This document shows positions 49,695 through 61,618 of a DNA stretch of 64,000 bases, in pieces. The position numbers and the translations under genes were made by a program. Position 1 is the stretch's first letter. Each line of letters begins with the position of its first letter. The DNA lies in contig NC_012870.2 of assembly GCF_000003195.3 (NCBI RefSeq), positions 17,228,501 through 17,292,500 of the forward strand. The letters are read 5' to 3'. Source of the DNA: Sorghum bicolor. Taxonomy: Eukaryota; Streptophyta; Magnoliopsida; Poales; Poaceae. The notes beneath the pieces were generated by a model. It was not told the origin of the DNA and searched no databases. It saw nothing but the letters and a program-made list of their open reading frames with translations.

Positions 49695-52600
49695 GTTTAG
49701 TTATTTTGACTCTGTTAAAGTTTAGTTTTAAAATTTTAGCTAGCTGGACTTGTAACAGAGCCAATCTCGACCCATTGGACGATCAATAAAGGAGTAACTC
49801 AGTCTCCACTAAATCATCGGTGCACTCTAGTAAGCTGACTAACTTGTCACTAAGTCAAATTGGACTTTCACTAAATAATCTACCAGGATTCAAGAAGTCT
49901 CACCATATCGTAGGTGCACATTGGATGGTTAAATAGCCGCGGCTACTAAGCCTCACTAAATAATCCATCAAGTGTCATAAAGGCATGTCAGGTCATACGG
50001 TGACTACTCAGTTACTGATGCCATCAGCAGAGTGCCACTGGATGATCTATCGGGTGTCACCCATATCCCGTGGTGCACATTTTAATAATGTGCTTTTTAA
50101 TTCTAGGCCCATTTTAAGTTTGATCGTAACCAATTCAATTTTTTAAGACCATTGACTTAAAATGGAACAAATAGAGCCATTTATGCCTGGGTCTTGAATG
50201 AGTGTAACACTACAAAAAGACACCCCTTTAATAACGCATATATGCATCTCTACAAGCCCAAATAAGCTTTAGTAGGATATGTACCAATATATCCGACATG
50301 TGTTTCTTAAAGTGGAGTTGCAAGGATCAATTGCAACACATATATCTGTTGGTAAGAGGGGTATGTAAGTGTTGCATGCTAGCAACGAATATATAGTAAT
50401 GTATATATGTGTTGCTAGTAGAATATGCCACATGGTTTTGGGATTTGTTATTAAAATCATATGTATGATATTTTTATATAGTGTAAATAGCTTGAAAAAA
50501 TAATTGGATATCTTACATCTAGCTAAAAGCATTGAAAAATATATCTTTGGAACTCAAGATAATATTAAATAATTAAAATTAAGTAAATGATTTTAAATGG
50601 TCTACTCTATCTAGTGCATACCAAATACTCTAACTTAAACTTTCTAGAGATGCATGCCTTGGGACCCCATAATAATACGAAAGCCCTAAAATACACACTT
50701 TATAGACGGTGAATGTCTTCGAGCACCAAATTCATATTCGCCCTATGTAGTCTTTAGAATCTATTTGGTTTAGCTATGAGCTGTGAAAAAATTGCCATCA
50801 GTTGTGGCCTATGGAAAAGTTATTGCAAGCTATCTGAGTTGTAAACTGTTTGGTTAGAATAACTATGAACCTATCATCTCTCTTTCTATCTTATTTGAAG
50901 TAGGTGTATAACGTTTCTCTATTTTCACCCAATTGAAAAAAAAAATGAAGGTGAAAGCCAAAAACAGGGTCTAAAATGCTGCGAAACTTGCACTATATGA
51001 AAACAACTGCTTATCTCTGCGTGTGTAGTAATTGGTGTTCTACTTTCTGGCGGTACGTAGAAGCACTTCCAGAAGATGAACCAAACACAACCTTAGTCTT
51101 CACGAATATCCTTTGCGCTAGACACTGTGGCCAATCTTGAAACACTAACTAATATTGTGATTAATTATCCACCATAAAAACATATGTTAGTCTACAAGCA
51201 CTTGTGCTCATCAATCAACGAAATCCCGAAACACCAAATTGGGACCTAGATGCGTAGGTAGGTGAGCTTATATTTTTCTCATACTAGCAACATTTGTACC
51301 ATGCCAATTTGCCAAGAGTTACACGTATTTGAACAATGTATAAGTTGTTAGACTAATGTAAACACATCTACCATGTTATTGTATGGCTGATGTTATTATG
51401 ATGTATTTTATCCTTTATTTGGCATTGAGAGCCTTTTTTCTTCAATATGGTAAAGTAGTGGAATGAGTGGCTAGGCTGTAGAATGTATCCAAGGGTGGAG
51501 TAGACTGTAGCGGGAGCACACGTATCCTTAACTTAGTGTTCTTTTTGCCCTTAAGGGCATGTATTCGCAGTGGGAACATATGCTCTTAGGAGCAGATTTA
51601 ACTTTCCCAGAGATAACATGTAAAGAGGACAACTGGACAAGCATGTCCCGCTAGTGTGTCGTCCACCGATAATAATAATGGACAAACATCTGCGGCAATT
51701 TCTTCTTCATTTAGCAATAGTACCCCGCCCCCAACCATTATTGTAGCCGCGCGCTGATCCCGTTGCCGCTTTCTACGGTTGCATGATGCCGCGTCGCTCA
51801 AAGGGCTTGAGGAGATGTAGAAACCTGCTGGAGCGCCAAATCCGTAGGTGCCTACAGCTCAATAGTGCGCCGAAGATACGCCCTAGCCATCTCCCGCCGG
51901 CTCCCGTCCGGCCACACTCGATCGCTCCTCGCCGCACTTGCCGATCGAGCCGCCGGCCGGCCGGCCGGCCGGCCGGCCGTCTGCTGCAAAAGCCGCGCGG
52001 TCGATCACTGCTGTCTCCTTCCCGGCCGGCCCCAAGGTAACCCTATCCAGCCCCCTAGCTAGGCTCGCGCGCGCACACAGGCAGCCTCGCCTGGCCAATG
52101 ATCCCCGCCGGTCGTGCCGCGGCATGCCTCGCCCCCAGCTTTCACCTCATGTCCCCTTCCGATCCCTTCCCGTCCCTGGCCCGCCAGCTTATAGCTAGCT
52201 AGCTGCTGCTGCTTATCCTCGATCCCTCGATCGATCGCAAAAGAGGAACTGACATTGACCGCGCGCGAGACCGAAAAGGAGAGCCCACTACTACTTCCGC
52301 GTTGTTATCTCCCACCCTGGAATGCGAATGCGCCCGCCTCTTTTCCGCGCGCGCGCGCGGATCGGATAGAATAGAACGATAGCTAGCGCTAGCGTCGCAC
52401 TTGGGGATTAGAAAATGGGCATGGGCCTCGCTCGCCACATTCGTATCCGGCTCCGATATCCCTCGATCGTCTTTTCCCCAAAGCGAAATGCTTCCTGCCC
52501 CTGCATATATATAATGTTAATGTTGTGCTAGCTAGCCCCTATAGCAGCTGCATCTGCATGCACCCGAGATCCGCAGATCGATCGTATGATATCGCTCCAA

Positions 52601-54272
52601 GATACTACTGGCCTGTCGACGCATGCAGCTGGGGTTCATCAGTCGTCGATCTCTGGATCGAATGGAGATGGATACAATCCGGCGTGCATAGTGCAGTTGT
52701 TTAATTAATTACAAATCCCCCATTCGCTTTTCCACAAAGGTGGTGGAAAGGCCGCATGATACAGATCGATCAGATCACTGGCGAATGATGGGACGATCGA
52801 TCGTACTATATAATTCGGTCGATCGACAAGCTTTATGTGACAATAATGGTCAGGATCATGGCTGCATTTTTGTATATACAGATACAGGCCTATATAGCAA
52901 CTTGCGCTTCTCGCCCACTGACCGCGCAAAGCAGAGACGATTGGTCTGGTCGCGCGCTCTGAAAGATGCTGCTCATCCGCAGCTCCCACGGGCCGCGGCA
53001 CGAACGAACTGAGTGGACACAGCTAGCTACTGATCGAACGCGACGGCTCCATCGGGGACACCATGGATTCCATATATGCGGCGTCTGCATGCATGCGCGC
53101 TAGCTACTATGCTATCGCTAATCGATCAGTTAGCCGGCCCCTGCTCCAGCTGTGGGGACGAACGAGCGAGACCGGTACCGGTGGTGGCATTTCCAGACGG
53201 GCTCCTGTCGACCGAGGACGCGCACTTCGAATGCACAGCTGCGGGATTATTGCATTGGATCATCATCATCATCATCAGGCGAGAGTGCAGAAAGCTGGCT
53301 GGTGGATTATTACTGGATAGCTCTGCGTGTACTTCGAAGGAACCGGAAACTGATAGAGTAGAGAGGCCGGGGACATACATGATTGCACTTTTGACGGGAT
53401 TGTCAGGGTCTCTGTTGCGCCCCAGATTTGGTAAATAGTTGCGGACGTGAAGGATTTTATTTACATGTATATGACACGTACTATAAGTTTGTAATTAGGG
53501 TCTGATTAGGGCCTGGGCCGTACGTGTCGTAAACTGGTGGCACCTGATTCACGTTGTTGGTGGATGCTCATCTAAAGGCCAAAGATGTTCACAGGAAAAG
53601 AAGTCAAGCACTAATTGATGATGTTTATATTCCCACTTTTTTTTCCTGAGGGGAGCAGTATTACTGCTTTTTTTTTTTCTCAAAAACACTGTATGTGCAG
53701 CCCCACATGTACACAAAAACCCAAGTACCTCCGAAAGATTGAGTTGACAGATCTTGAGATTGATAAAGTCATTGTAAACGTCTCATTGTCGACACTCACC
53801 TACCATTAAAATAATAATAATATCGTTAAATTCTAGAATAGTCCTAAGAAAAAATAAGAGCACCCGTCCCAAGCCAAAAACTTATTAGGCTAAGTTCCCC
53901 GCCACAAAAGCTGAGTTGAGCTACGTTCAGTTCGCAACAATATTAGCTAGTGCTCATCATCATATAGCGACAAATTTTACTTTGGATTAATTACCGGCTA
54001 CTGCTAGTAGTAATATCTTTGTAAAAGCGGTGTCTAGCAAAGATATGCGATGATCATGTCCTAATTAACCACAGCCATTTATTTTACATTAGCCTGTGAT
54101 GCAAGTTGGCAGTTGGATCAGCTATATTATTGTATTATTGTTCCACCATACCAGCAAAACCGTCTCAGCGTCACATCAAATGTACTTGCGCTCTCCTCCA
54201 TCGCCTGCTTTGCTGCTACTAGCTAGCTAGCTCCGCCAGCTTTCCAACTTCCGCAGCTCTCGACCGCCACCA
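49695..54272. other. Long spacer upstream of the defensin-like genes
   Basis: No gene is recognised. It contains a (CCGG)n run (about 51953-51978) in a GC-rich stretch and a CAT trinucleotide run near 53261-53278. Open frames at 51783-52200 and 52700-53440 overlap on both strands and have no recognisable domain. Confidence 0.4.
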
Positions 54273-54273
54273 C

Positions 54274-54280
54274 TATATAA
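54274..54280 (+). promoter_or_regulatory. TATA box of the first defensin-like gene
   Basis: TATATAA about 180 bp before the start codon at 54456, which leaves a 5' leader of roughly 150 nt. Position-based inference. Confidence 0.65.
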
Positions 54281-54455
54281 CGCGCACCAGAGCCGCAGTC
54301 CCGCCGGCAGCCACCTCTCGTCATCACTTCTATATCAAGCTAGCCACACGGCCGCCGCCGCACCGGCCGGAGCCGCGCGCAGTGCCGCCGCCTCTCTCAA
54401 TTCTCATCCCACAGGAACAGACAAAGCAACAGAATCAGAGAGAGATCGAATTCGA

Positions 54456-54859
54456 ATGGCTCGGGAAGCTGCCTGCTGCACCGCCGTCGTCTCCATGGCG
54501 CTCACCGCTCGCGTCCTGCTAGTTCTCGCGACCACCTTTACCGGTAAGCAAGCATGCATATAGCTAACTGTTCATGTGTGCTCGGAAAAACTGACGCTGA
54601 CCATGAACCTACGTGTGGTGGTTTTTGCATGCATGCAGTGGTGGTGGTAATTCTGCCGGCGACGGCGCGGGCGGCGTGGGTGGACTACCCGTCGGGGGTG
54701 CCGTGCGGGGTGACGATCCCCGTGGAGCAGTGCGACCCCGGGGACGCGGCGGCGAACAGCGCGTGCATGGACATGTGCCACTACGGCGGGTGCCGGCGCG
54801 GCGGGCAGTGCGTGTCGCTGGGGCTCGCCAGCGGCCGGGGATGCCACTGCAAGTGCTAG
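54456..54859 (+). CDS. Small secreted cysteine-rich peptide, defensin-like (copy 1)
   Basis: Two exons, 54456-54543 and 54639-54859, joined in phase 1 (ACCG|GTAAGC ... GCATGCAG|TG), encode 102 residues. The first 41 residues are a hydrophobic signal peptide (TARVLLVLATTF ... ATARA), with likely cleavage before AWVDYP. The mature 61 residues contain nine Cys: C-x8-C-x10-C-x3-C-x4-C-x5-C-x10-C-x-C-x-C. Without the fifth, this fits the plant defensin-like (cysteine-stabilised alpha-beta) pattern, including CxxxC and CxC. An intron within the signal-peptide region is usual for this family. Such peptides act outside the cell in defence or cell signalling; which applies here cannot be told. The ninth Cys (MCHYGGC) is odd and absent from copy 2. 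Confidence 0.87.
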
Positions 54860-55069
54860 GCTAGCTGGCCGATCGAGCTGTGTTGTGTTGGCACAGACAG
54901 GGACCGCAGGTCATCATGCAGCTAGCGGCCAGCGGCAGAGGGAAAATTTGGACATTTGGTGGTGCACTTTTATGCACTATAGCTAGCGTATTGTATGGTG
55001 GGTGACGGGGCCGGTTAGAGTATCACTTTCTTTTGTAAGTTTTGGTTTGTTCTTATTCTGTCTCCTTTA
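54860..55069. other. 3' flank of defensin-like copy 1
   Basis: Likely 3' UTR, with TTTTGTAAGTTTTGG near 55033; no other feature seen. Confidence 0.4.
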
Positions 55070-55300
55070 GGCCTTATTCAGTTCGCAAAAACTTTTGGAA
55101 ATGACATTGTAGTAATTTTGTTTTTATTTGACAAACATTGTCCAATCATAAAGTAACTAGGCTTAAAAGATTCATCTCGAGATTTACAGTTGAACTGTGC
55201 AATTAGTTTTTATTTTTATGTATATTTAATGCACCATGTATGTGTCGCAAGATTTGATGTGACGGGGAATCTTGAAAATTTTTGCGAACTAAACAAGGCC
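55070..55300. mobile_element. Tourist-like MITE, copy 9
   Basis: 231 bp, GGCCTTATTCAGTTCGCAAA to GCGAACTAAACAAGGCC, TTA duplicated (55067-55069, 55301-55303). It lies about 210 bp after the stop codon of defensin-like copy 1. Confidence 0.9.
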
Positions 55301-56021
55301 TTAGTTGGTGTGCACGTACAGCCTGCTGCAAGTGAGTTTTCCGAGAGAGAGAGATATCTATATAGAGAAACAGAGGAGACGACACAGAATCGTCGGATGC
55401 TTTTCGCTGGCTGGCTGGCTCGCTTGCCTGTCTGCCTCTTGCTTTTTTTTTATTTAAAAAAGGGTGATGCTAGTTGAGTGCTGAGGCGTAGTAGTACGTT
55501 AAGCTCTTATTGCAGATCAATCGAGAGTTGATGTTTCTAAGTAGGGTAATGATACATAAGACACGTCCGGACGGACGGACGTTGTTCTCCGCTTACTTCC
55601 CACATCCGCTCATTTCTGGCTCACTTCCCCCTACCATGGCATCTCCGCACTACGCCGCGACGCTCCTCTATTAAGCCGTGCCTCCGCACCCCACCTCCAC
55701 GCACGTCGCAGGAGCGCATGCGCCCCGCTGCTTCCTTCCCCCTCCTCATCTTCCAGTGCAGCGGGGCCCGTGGCGCGAGTCCCCGGCGACCTCCTTCCTC
55801 GCGGCTATCTTCGGTGACTCTTCTTCTCCGGCCGGCCACCCCGGCTTCAACTCCGATGTGGGGACGGGCGCAGCTCTGGTGCGAACGTAGATCCAGAGCT
55901 GACACGTAGCCCTACTCTGCCTCATTCTCAGGATGCACAACTCCAACACGGGCGACCAGCGCAGCCTCCTCCTTCCCTATGTTCCTCGACCCTCGGCGGC
56001 TCCCTCCCCCACCCCGATGTC

Positions 56022-56361
56022 TTGCATGTATGACCCCCGGGAGCCTCATCTGGGCGCTATGAAGCGCATTCTTCGCTACCTTCAGGGTACCTTGGATCTT
56101 GGTCTTCATCTTCACCGGACCTCACCAGTAGATCTGACTGTCTACACAGATGCAGATTGGGCAGGCTGTCCTGACACGCGCAAGTCCACTTCTGGCTATG
56201 CGGTGTTTCTCGGACAGCCCGCCCAATCTGCATCTGTGTAGACAGTCAGATCTACTGGTGAGGTCCGGTGAAGATGAAGACCAAGATCCAAGGTACCCTG
56301 AAGGTAGCGAAGAATGCGCTTCATAGCGCCCAGATGAGGCTCCCGGGGGTCATACATGCAA
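56022..56361. repeat. Near-perfect 150-bp inverted repeat made of a copia RNase H fragment
   Basis: Arm 1 (56022-56171) and arm 2 (56212-56361) are inverted complements of each other over 150 bp with one mismatch seen by eye, separated by 40 bp. Arm 1 starts TTGCATGTATGACC and arm 2 ends GGTCATACATGCAA. The transcript of either strand would fold into a long hairpin. Confidence 0.95.
56027..56220 (+). pseudogene. Ty1/copia RNase H fragment
   Basis: In frame, DPREPHLGAMKRILRYLQGT, VDLTVYTDADWAGCPDTRKS and TSGYAVFLG match the conserved end of copia polyproteins, with the DADWAG motif of RNase H. No reverse transcriptase or LTRs are adjacent, so it is an isolated captured fragment. Confidence 0.87.
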
Positions 56362-57250
56362 CCACACATTGCTTAGTCTAACATTCCCCACTCCGGCGGC
56401 GCCCCTCCCCCCACACCAGCGTTCTCCGCCATCGGGATCCCCCAACGCTCGTAGATCTGGCGGCCATGGCACTCCCTGCGCAGGATCTCTCTCCTCACTC
56501 TATGTTGTAATTGTATATTTTGATTGTTTCAGAAGGTTCAGAGGTATGTTGCAGTTGAATTATATGGATGTTGCATATGATTCAATTGTTTTAAAGGCAT
56601 GTTGCAATAGTATGTTTTTGAGTGTTTTAGATATTTCAATGGTATGTTTTGTCTGTGTTTTCCAGACACATGTTTCAATTGTGTATTTTGGATGTTATAT
56701 ATGTTCTACACATATGTTGCATGTGTGTTTATTTGGATGTTTGCTTATAGTTGCAATGATTTTCAAATGTGTTTCAGGTGTGTTTTCTCAAGTGTTTCAT
56801 AAGTATATTTCAACTGTCTTTAGACTTATGTTACAACTATTGTTTTTGGCTGTTTTAAAAGTAGATCGGGTGTTTTATCTTCCTTCTCGCTTTTTCTACT
56901 GCATCACCTCAGTGCCTCCTCCTCTCCTGCGCCGACTAGGCATCTGTCGCCCCTACTCTCTTTCTCTTAATGCTGGTGATGTTTGGGATGGTGCGGGGCC
57001 TGTGTGGGTGCGCATACACAGGCGGATGGGATTGGCCCCCTATGTGCATGTGGGCACGTGTGAAAGGGAGCGGGCTTCCCTTGGGTGCACGGCGGGAGTA
57101 GACGCAGGTGCTGCGTCTAGATAGAGCAAGTTTAGGTGGTCTCTGTGTACGCCTGTGCGTGGGCGAGTGAACTGTGCGTATGTACAAAGATGGCGCGGGA
57201 GCAGCGTCCGGATACAACGTCTGTCCAATATCTGGGCGCTAAGATTCCCG

Positions 57251-58237
57251 TTCTAAGTAACACTTTCATCGGTACGATGTTCTTGGCACGTCAAAATCTT
57301 GTGACACAGAGTAGCTTCCTCAAACAGCAGCGGGATGGACCCCGAACTCTCTCAAGTTCTGAATGCCGGCAACCCAGCTCGACATCTATTTACACTTGCT
57401 ATACATACTAGTACTACTGTATATAGAGGCAGCATATATGGCAACCTCTGATACAGAAAGATCGCAGATTTAATACCATCCCTCAGTGCTAAAATACAAG
57501 GTATCCAAAAGATTTACTTGCTTGATTTGCTAGTATGACATAATTTAAAAAAGATTATATTCATGTCATAATTTTGGTTACCAATTCCATTGAGTCATTC
57601 TGGGCAAGATCATGTTCAAAAGATATGTATGGACTTGGTCAAACTTAATGATTATTTGACACTTTGAAAACCAAGATTTACATGTTTTTGGAACGGAGGG
57701 AGTAGATAGGATTCATCAATAGTCTAAAATACTTTGTAATTCAGAATAAATTTTTGAACCTTCCATAACCTGTGCTCCGGGGCTAAGGCATGCATTACAC
57801 CGGAAATGGAACGTAATTAGCCCCTGTATGTATTCTTATAGCAGTCAGTAATCGGTGATACATCTCTTTGCAAATAAATAAATTTCTGGAAAAAAAAAGA
57901 GCAGGCCTGCCGTCATACGCGCGTCCTAATTAGCCAGCCAATTAATTGATATACTACAACATACACAATTACTTGACACAGTCGGATCATATTATACTCC
58001 GTGTGTACTAATAGTATATGGCCCCACCCCCAGTCCCCACCATGCCTTCGCCGCGCCGCTTGCCAATCCTCTCCCTGGCGGCGGCACCGGTTCCCGTGAG
58101 GCCGTGACCACCCCCCTATATTCGTAGTGCGCGCACCGAACGCCACAGGACCGCCAGCCAGACGGCATTGTTGTCTTGTCGCCGCCTCGCGTCCCAGGTT
58201 CCCAGCGCGCCGGAGCAGAGGATCAACAGGAGATCGC
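57251..58237. other. Spacer between repeat element and defensin-like copy 2
   Basis: Around 57691-57707 a Stowaway-type right end (GGAACGGAGGGAGTAG) is visible without a matching left end, so a truncated MITE is likely. CCCCTATATTC near 58116 may be the TATA region for copy 2. Confidence 0.4.
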
Positions 58238-58676
58238 ATGGCGCGCGTCCTCGTCGACGTCGTCCTCGTTGCCACGCTCACCGGTAAGTAATCCCCCGTC
58301 TCGTGTGCGTGCGAGAGCGCGCCAGTGCCGTGTCTCGCGTGGCGCGGCATGCATACACATGCATGCGTTCACTTCACTGATCCGATCGATCCGAGTACTC
58401 CTATTATCTGATCCGGCGCGCCCCCTGGCTTTGCATGCAGCGGTGCTCCTCCTCGCGGCGGCGCCTCCTCCGGCGGCGAGGGCGGCGTGGGTGGACTCGG
58501 ACTACCCGTCGAGCGTGCCGTGCGGCGTGACCATCCCCGTGGAGCAGTGCGACCCGGCGGTCGCCGCGGCGAACGCCGCGTGCCGGGACATGTGCCACTA
58601 CGGAGGGCGGCGAGGCGGGCGGTGCGTGTCCCCTGGGCGGCTCGCGCTGGTGCAGGGATGCCATTGCAGGTGCTAG
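58238..58676 (+). CDS. Small secreted cysteine-rich peptide, defensin-like (copy 2)
   Basis: Exons 58238-58283 and 58441-58676 join in phase 1 (ACCG|GTAAGT ... GCATGCAG|CG), the same position and phase as copy 1, to give 93 residues. The signal peptide (MARVLVDVVLVATLT ... AARA) is about 30 residues; cleavage before AWVDSDYP is likely. The mature 63 residues have the eight Cys of a plant defensin-like peptide: C-x8-C-x10-C-x3-C-x9-C-x11-C-x-C-x-C. It shares VPCGVTIPVEQCDP and DMCHYGG with copy 1 and lies 3.4 kb downstream in the same direction, so the two arose by tandem duplication. The signal peptide has diverged far more than the mature part. Confidence 0.87.
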
Positions 58677-59105
58677 CTCGCCGACCGACCGACCGACCAC
58701 CAACGTGTGACGGGTGGCGGCGGCCGGGGAGACGCAATGTCTTTCCTATGGAAATAACAAAAGCCTGCATGACGGTGTGCAGAGATAGCAGTGACCTAAT
58801 CGTATCTATAGCTAATAGCTGTGTTTGTTGATGCTGTGGTACAGCACGCAATGTGTTTTGTTCTGCGCATTCAGTTGTTCTTTTTCGTTAGCGGAAAATT
58901 GCATGTTCCGGCTGCATGCGGCTAGTGACAAGCAGTATCAACACGCACCGGTTATTTGCTAGTGCGATGACTGCGTAATAGTGTGGCTGATGAAATTTGG
59001 CTTATGCTATTGCTTATATTGAAATGCTGTGAGAGAAAAAAAAACATTGTTTGTTCACTAAAAAATACTACTAAAGTAGTGTAGCAGAACAGGGCTAAAG
59101 CAGAC
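58677..59105. other. 3' flank of defensin-like copy 2
   Basis: A short (CCGA)n run follows the stop codon. Probably 3' UTR then spacer; no further feature. Confidence 0.4.
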
Positions 59106-59403
59106 GTTTTATAGCTTTTATAGATATATTAAATCTACTATATTAAATCTATTCCTCAAAACTATATTAATCTACTATATTTGCATATTTTTTAGACATT
59201 TTAGTTTTTCTAGATATATGTTAAATCTACTATATTTACTTTTCTAGATATACTAAATCCACAATCCCTAATTTATATAAAATATAGACGTTTTAGCTTT
59301 TTTAGATATATGAAATCTACTATATATTAAATCTACAAACTCTTCCTCTAAAATAAAGATATTTTAGCTTTTCTAGATATATTAAATCTACTATATTAGC
59401 ATA
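59106..59403. repeat. Degenerate tandem repeat TTTCTAGATATATTAAATCT
   Basis: About five imperfect copies of TTTTAGCTTTT-CTAGATATAT-TAAATCTACTATATT in direct orientation, mixed with ATATAGACGTTTTAG-type blocks. AT-rich and noncoding. Confidence 0.8.
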
Positions 59404-59476
59404 TTTTTCTTAGAACCAGTATAGACACATATGTTCTGAGGCATCGTACACCTCCTATGAATACATACATATTATA

Positions 59477-59665
59477 GGTTGTTTGGAACTGCTCTGCTCC
59501 ATGTTTTTTAGCCAAATAGCTTCAGCTCCACGCACTCAGTTCAAGGAAAAAAGATGGAGTTATGAGAGCACCGAAAGAGGTACTCTATAAAGTCTAGTTT
59601 TTTGTGGAGGTGCTCCACGGTAGAGTCTGTGGCGCAGAGTTTGTGGAGCAGTCCTAAACACCCCC
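59477..59665. mobile_element. MITE with GGTTGTTTGGAACTGCTC termini
   Basis: 189 bp; the left end GGTTGTTTGGAACTGCTCTG pairs with the right end GGAGCAGTCCTAAACACCCCC. TATA is found on both sides (59473-59476, 59666-59669). Confidence 0.7.
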
Positions 59666-59949
59666 TATATCCCTATAAACACCTTAAAAAATGACCGTTA
59701 TGGAAGTGAGCTAAAACCTAATCCCATGGGCTTTTAATAAGGGATGGGTTTAAAGTCTATAAGTGGAGGTGAAATATACAACTTTAATTAATACCATATC
59801 GCTAGTTGATGCTGAGATGGAAAGTTCTCCTCCCTATATAAATGTACCAACACCCATGAAAAAAGTTAACTCTCGGTTCTTCCAAGCCCGAGTTGTTAAG
59901 TGTATGAAAAAATCAAAAAATTATTGTATATAAATAAAAAAGGTGAAAC

Positions 59950-61111
59950 GTTGGTGTCGAGGATATTAACAAGGGGTACCCAAACAGATATACCCGAAAA
60001 AGAACCAAGGGCCAACCCCAGAGCAGGCCTCGACACCCCCAACAAAGCACGCGCTGATCGCGACCATAACTCGACCTACAGTGCATACGCCGATCGACCC
60101 TGGTCTCGATGACAGAAAGTAGCTCGAGCGAACGCTTAAGACTCGAGGCCAAACGACCCTCGATTACGGACACAGGGTCAAGCGAACCAAGCTGCCTCGA
60201 GCGCAAAGTGTGCCCCCGCAACCTGTCACCAGTACGGTTTTCAAAGCATTTAATGCGACAGAGAAGCCCCCACCTAACACCATGGCTACAGCAGCTGTGA
60301 TGATGGATCGTGCGCCCATCAAATCTCCCTTTTCACCAGCTTTATCTCGGAATTCGAAGAAAAGTACACGCTAGTACCGTTGCAACCAGCGTGACGTCCC
60401 GTCAGAAGGCCCCTCGAGACGTAATAGTCAGCGCTTCCATATACGGACGTCGCCTGCCCCGCCAGACCCTTGAGGCCGCCACATCCTTTCCAGAGAAGGG
60501 TAGAGCAGGGGAAGTCAGCGCTCCAACAACTCCCGACACAACGACTGCAAGGGCGTACAGGCGTGCGTATATACGGACCAATTACCAGGTGATATACAGG
60601 GGTCAGCCCAGGGAACGCACGCGCCATCATCGCCAAGTACACCGTAACAAGAACCGTCGGGGCCACGCCGGTACCGTCGGGGCCACGCCGGTATGGAAGC
60701 CTCTAGTTGACTTGCGCCCGTACCCCTATCGAGGCCTACTCTAGCCCCTACATTATGTAACCTTGTGCCACCCCTTGACCTATAAAAGGGGACGCCAAGG
60801 CTGAAACAAGGGGCACGGTACGTAGAACCCGACACTCGTATACACCACAATATCCACGTCTTAGCCGCACACCGTTAGGACTGAGTATCCACATTCACCC
60901 ACTCTTGTATTCATCACTGTACAAGCACTTAGGTGCAAGATAATACAAGTGCCCCTCCCTCTTCCCCCCCCCCACCCCGGGCTGGATGTAGGGTCTTTTC
61001 TTGTCCAAACCAGGATAAATATTGTGTACATTTTACATCACCATCCGCAAAGAGAAGCACACAAACAAATTGACTCGTTGAACTATCCTCGGTTAAAACG
61101 CTGACAGTTGG
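59950..61111 (+). mobile_element. Solo LTR with perfect 5-bp target duplication
   Basis: The LTR is 59955-61106 (1152 bp), beginning TGTCGAGG and ending GCTGACA (inverted TGTC/GACA ends), flanked on both sides by GTTGG (59950-59954, 61107-61111). The TATA box TATAAAAGG is at 60781-60789, followed by a leader-like region and an AAACCAGGATAAATATTGTG end, typical of grass Gypsy LTRs. No internal sequence remains, so the element was lost by LTR-LTR recombination. Open frames within it (for example 60310-60744) are not genes. Confidence 0.93.
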
Positions 61112-61406
61112 TCAGTATATCAAGGACAATAAGCTTATATATTATTACGTCATGATGAAGTGCCACTCAGCGAACACTGTTCCACACAGCAACAGTTACC
61201 AGCGAGTCCAAAGCAACAGTTTACCAGCGAGTCCAAGGAAACAGAGGCAACTCAGCAGCAGCGAAGTAGGAATGCTACTATAACCCGTGCTTCCATCACG
61301 CCGAGCAGTAGTGGAGAGCTCTGAGTTGACAACGGCCGCCTTGCTCAGCGTCCAACCAACCTGTTGCCAAAGTCCTTGTCTGTCTAGAGAGTGTCCAACC
61401 AAACAA

Positions 61407-61600
61407 GGCCTTAGTTGTGAAAAATTTTTGGATTTTGACACTGTAGCACTTTCGTTTGTATTTGACAATTATTGTCCAACTATAGACTAACTAGGCTCAA
61501 AAGATTTGTCTCGTAAATTACAGACAAACTGCGCAATTAGTTTTTGTTTTCATCTATATTTAGTGCTTCATGCATGTGCCATAAAATTCTCTAGTTATCA
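61407..61600. mobile_element. Tourist-like MITE, copy 10 (right end lost)
   Basis: Starts GGCCTTAGTTGTG and contains the family interior up to TTCATGCATGTGCC, then stops without the right inverted repeat. Confidence 0.72.
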
Positions 61601-61618
61601 CTCTATAGCTTTACCGAG

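Larger units (their letters stand above)
55560..57250. mobile_element. Repeat element with ACGTCCGGAC-type ends carrying captured copia sequence
   Basis: The left end CACGTCCGGACGGACGGACG and the right end GCGTCCGGATACAACGTCTG are loosely inverted. The right part has many TGTTGCA/TTTCAA-type repeats (56520-56840). The overall look is of a Mutator-like or similar grass repeat, but borders and class are uncertain. Inside lies the inverted copia fragment (56022-56361). Confidence 0.4.

Noticed and set aside
50209..50480. CACTACAAAAAGACACC resembling a CACTA left end
   Set aside because: No matching right terminus, sub-terminal repeats or target duplication could be found.
51783..52200. GC-rich frames around the (CCGG)n run
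   Set aside because: Overlapping on both strands and Pro/Arg/Gly-rich; no splice-consistent gene model.
60310..60744. 144-codon frame between repeats
   Set aside because: It lies inside a solo LTR with perfect target duplication; composition is Arg/Thr-rich without a domain.
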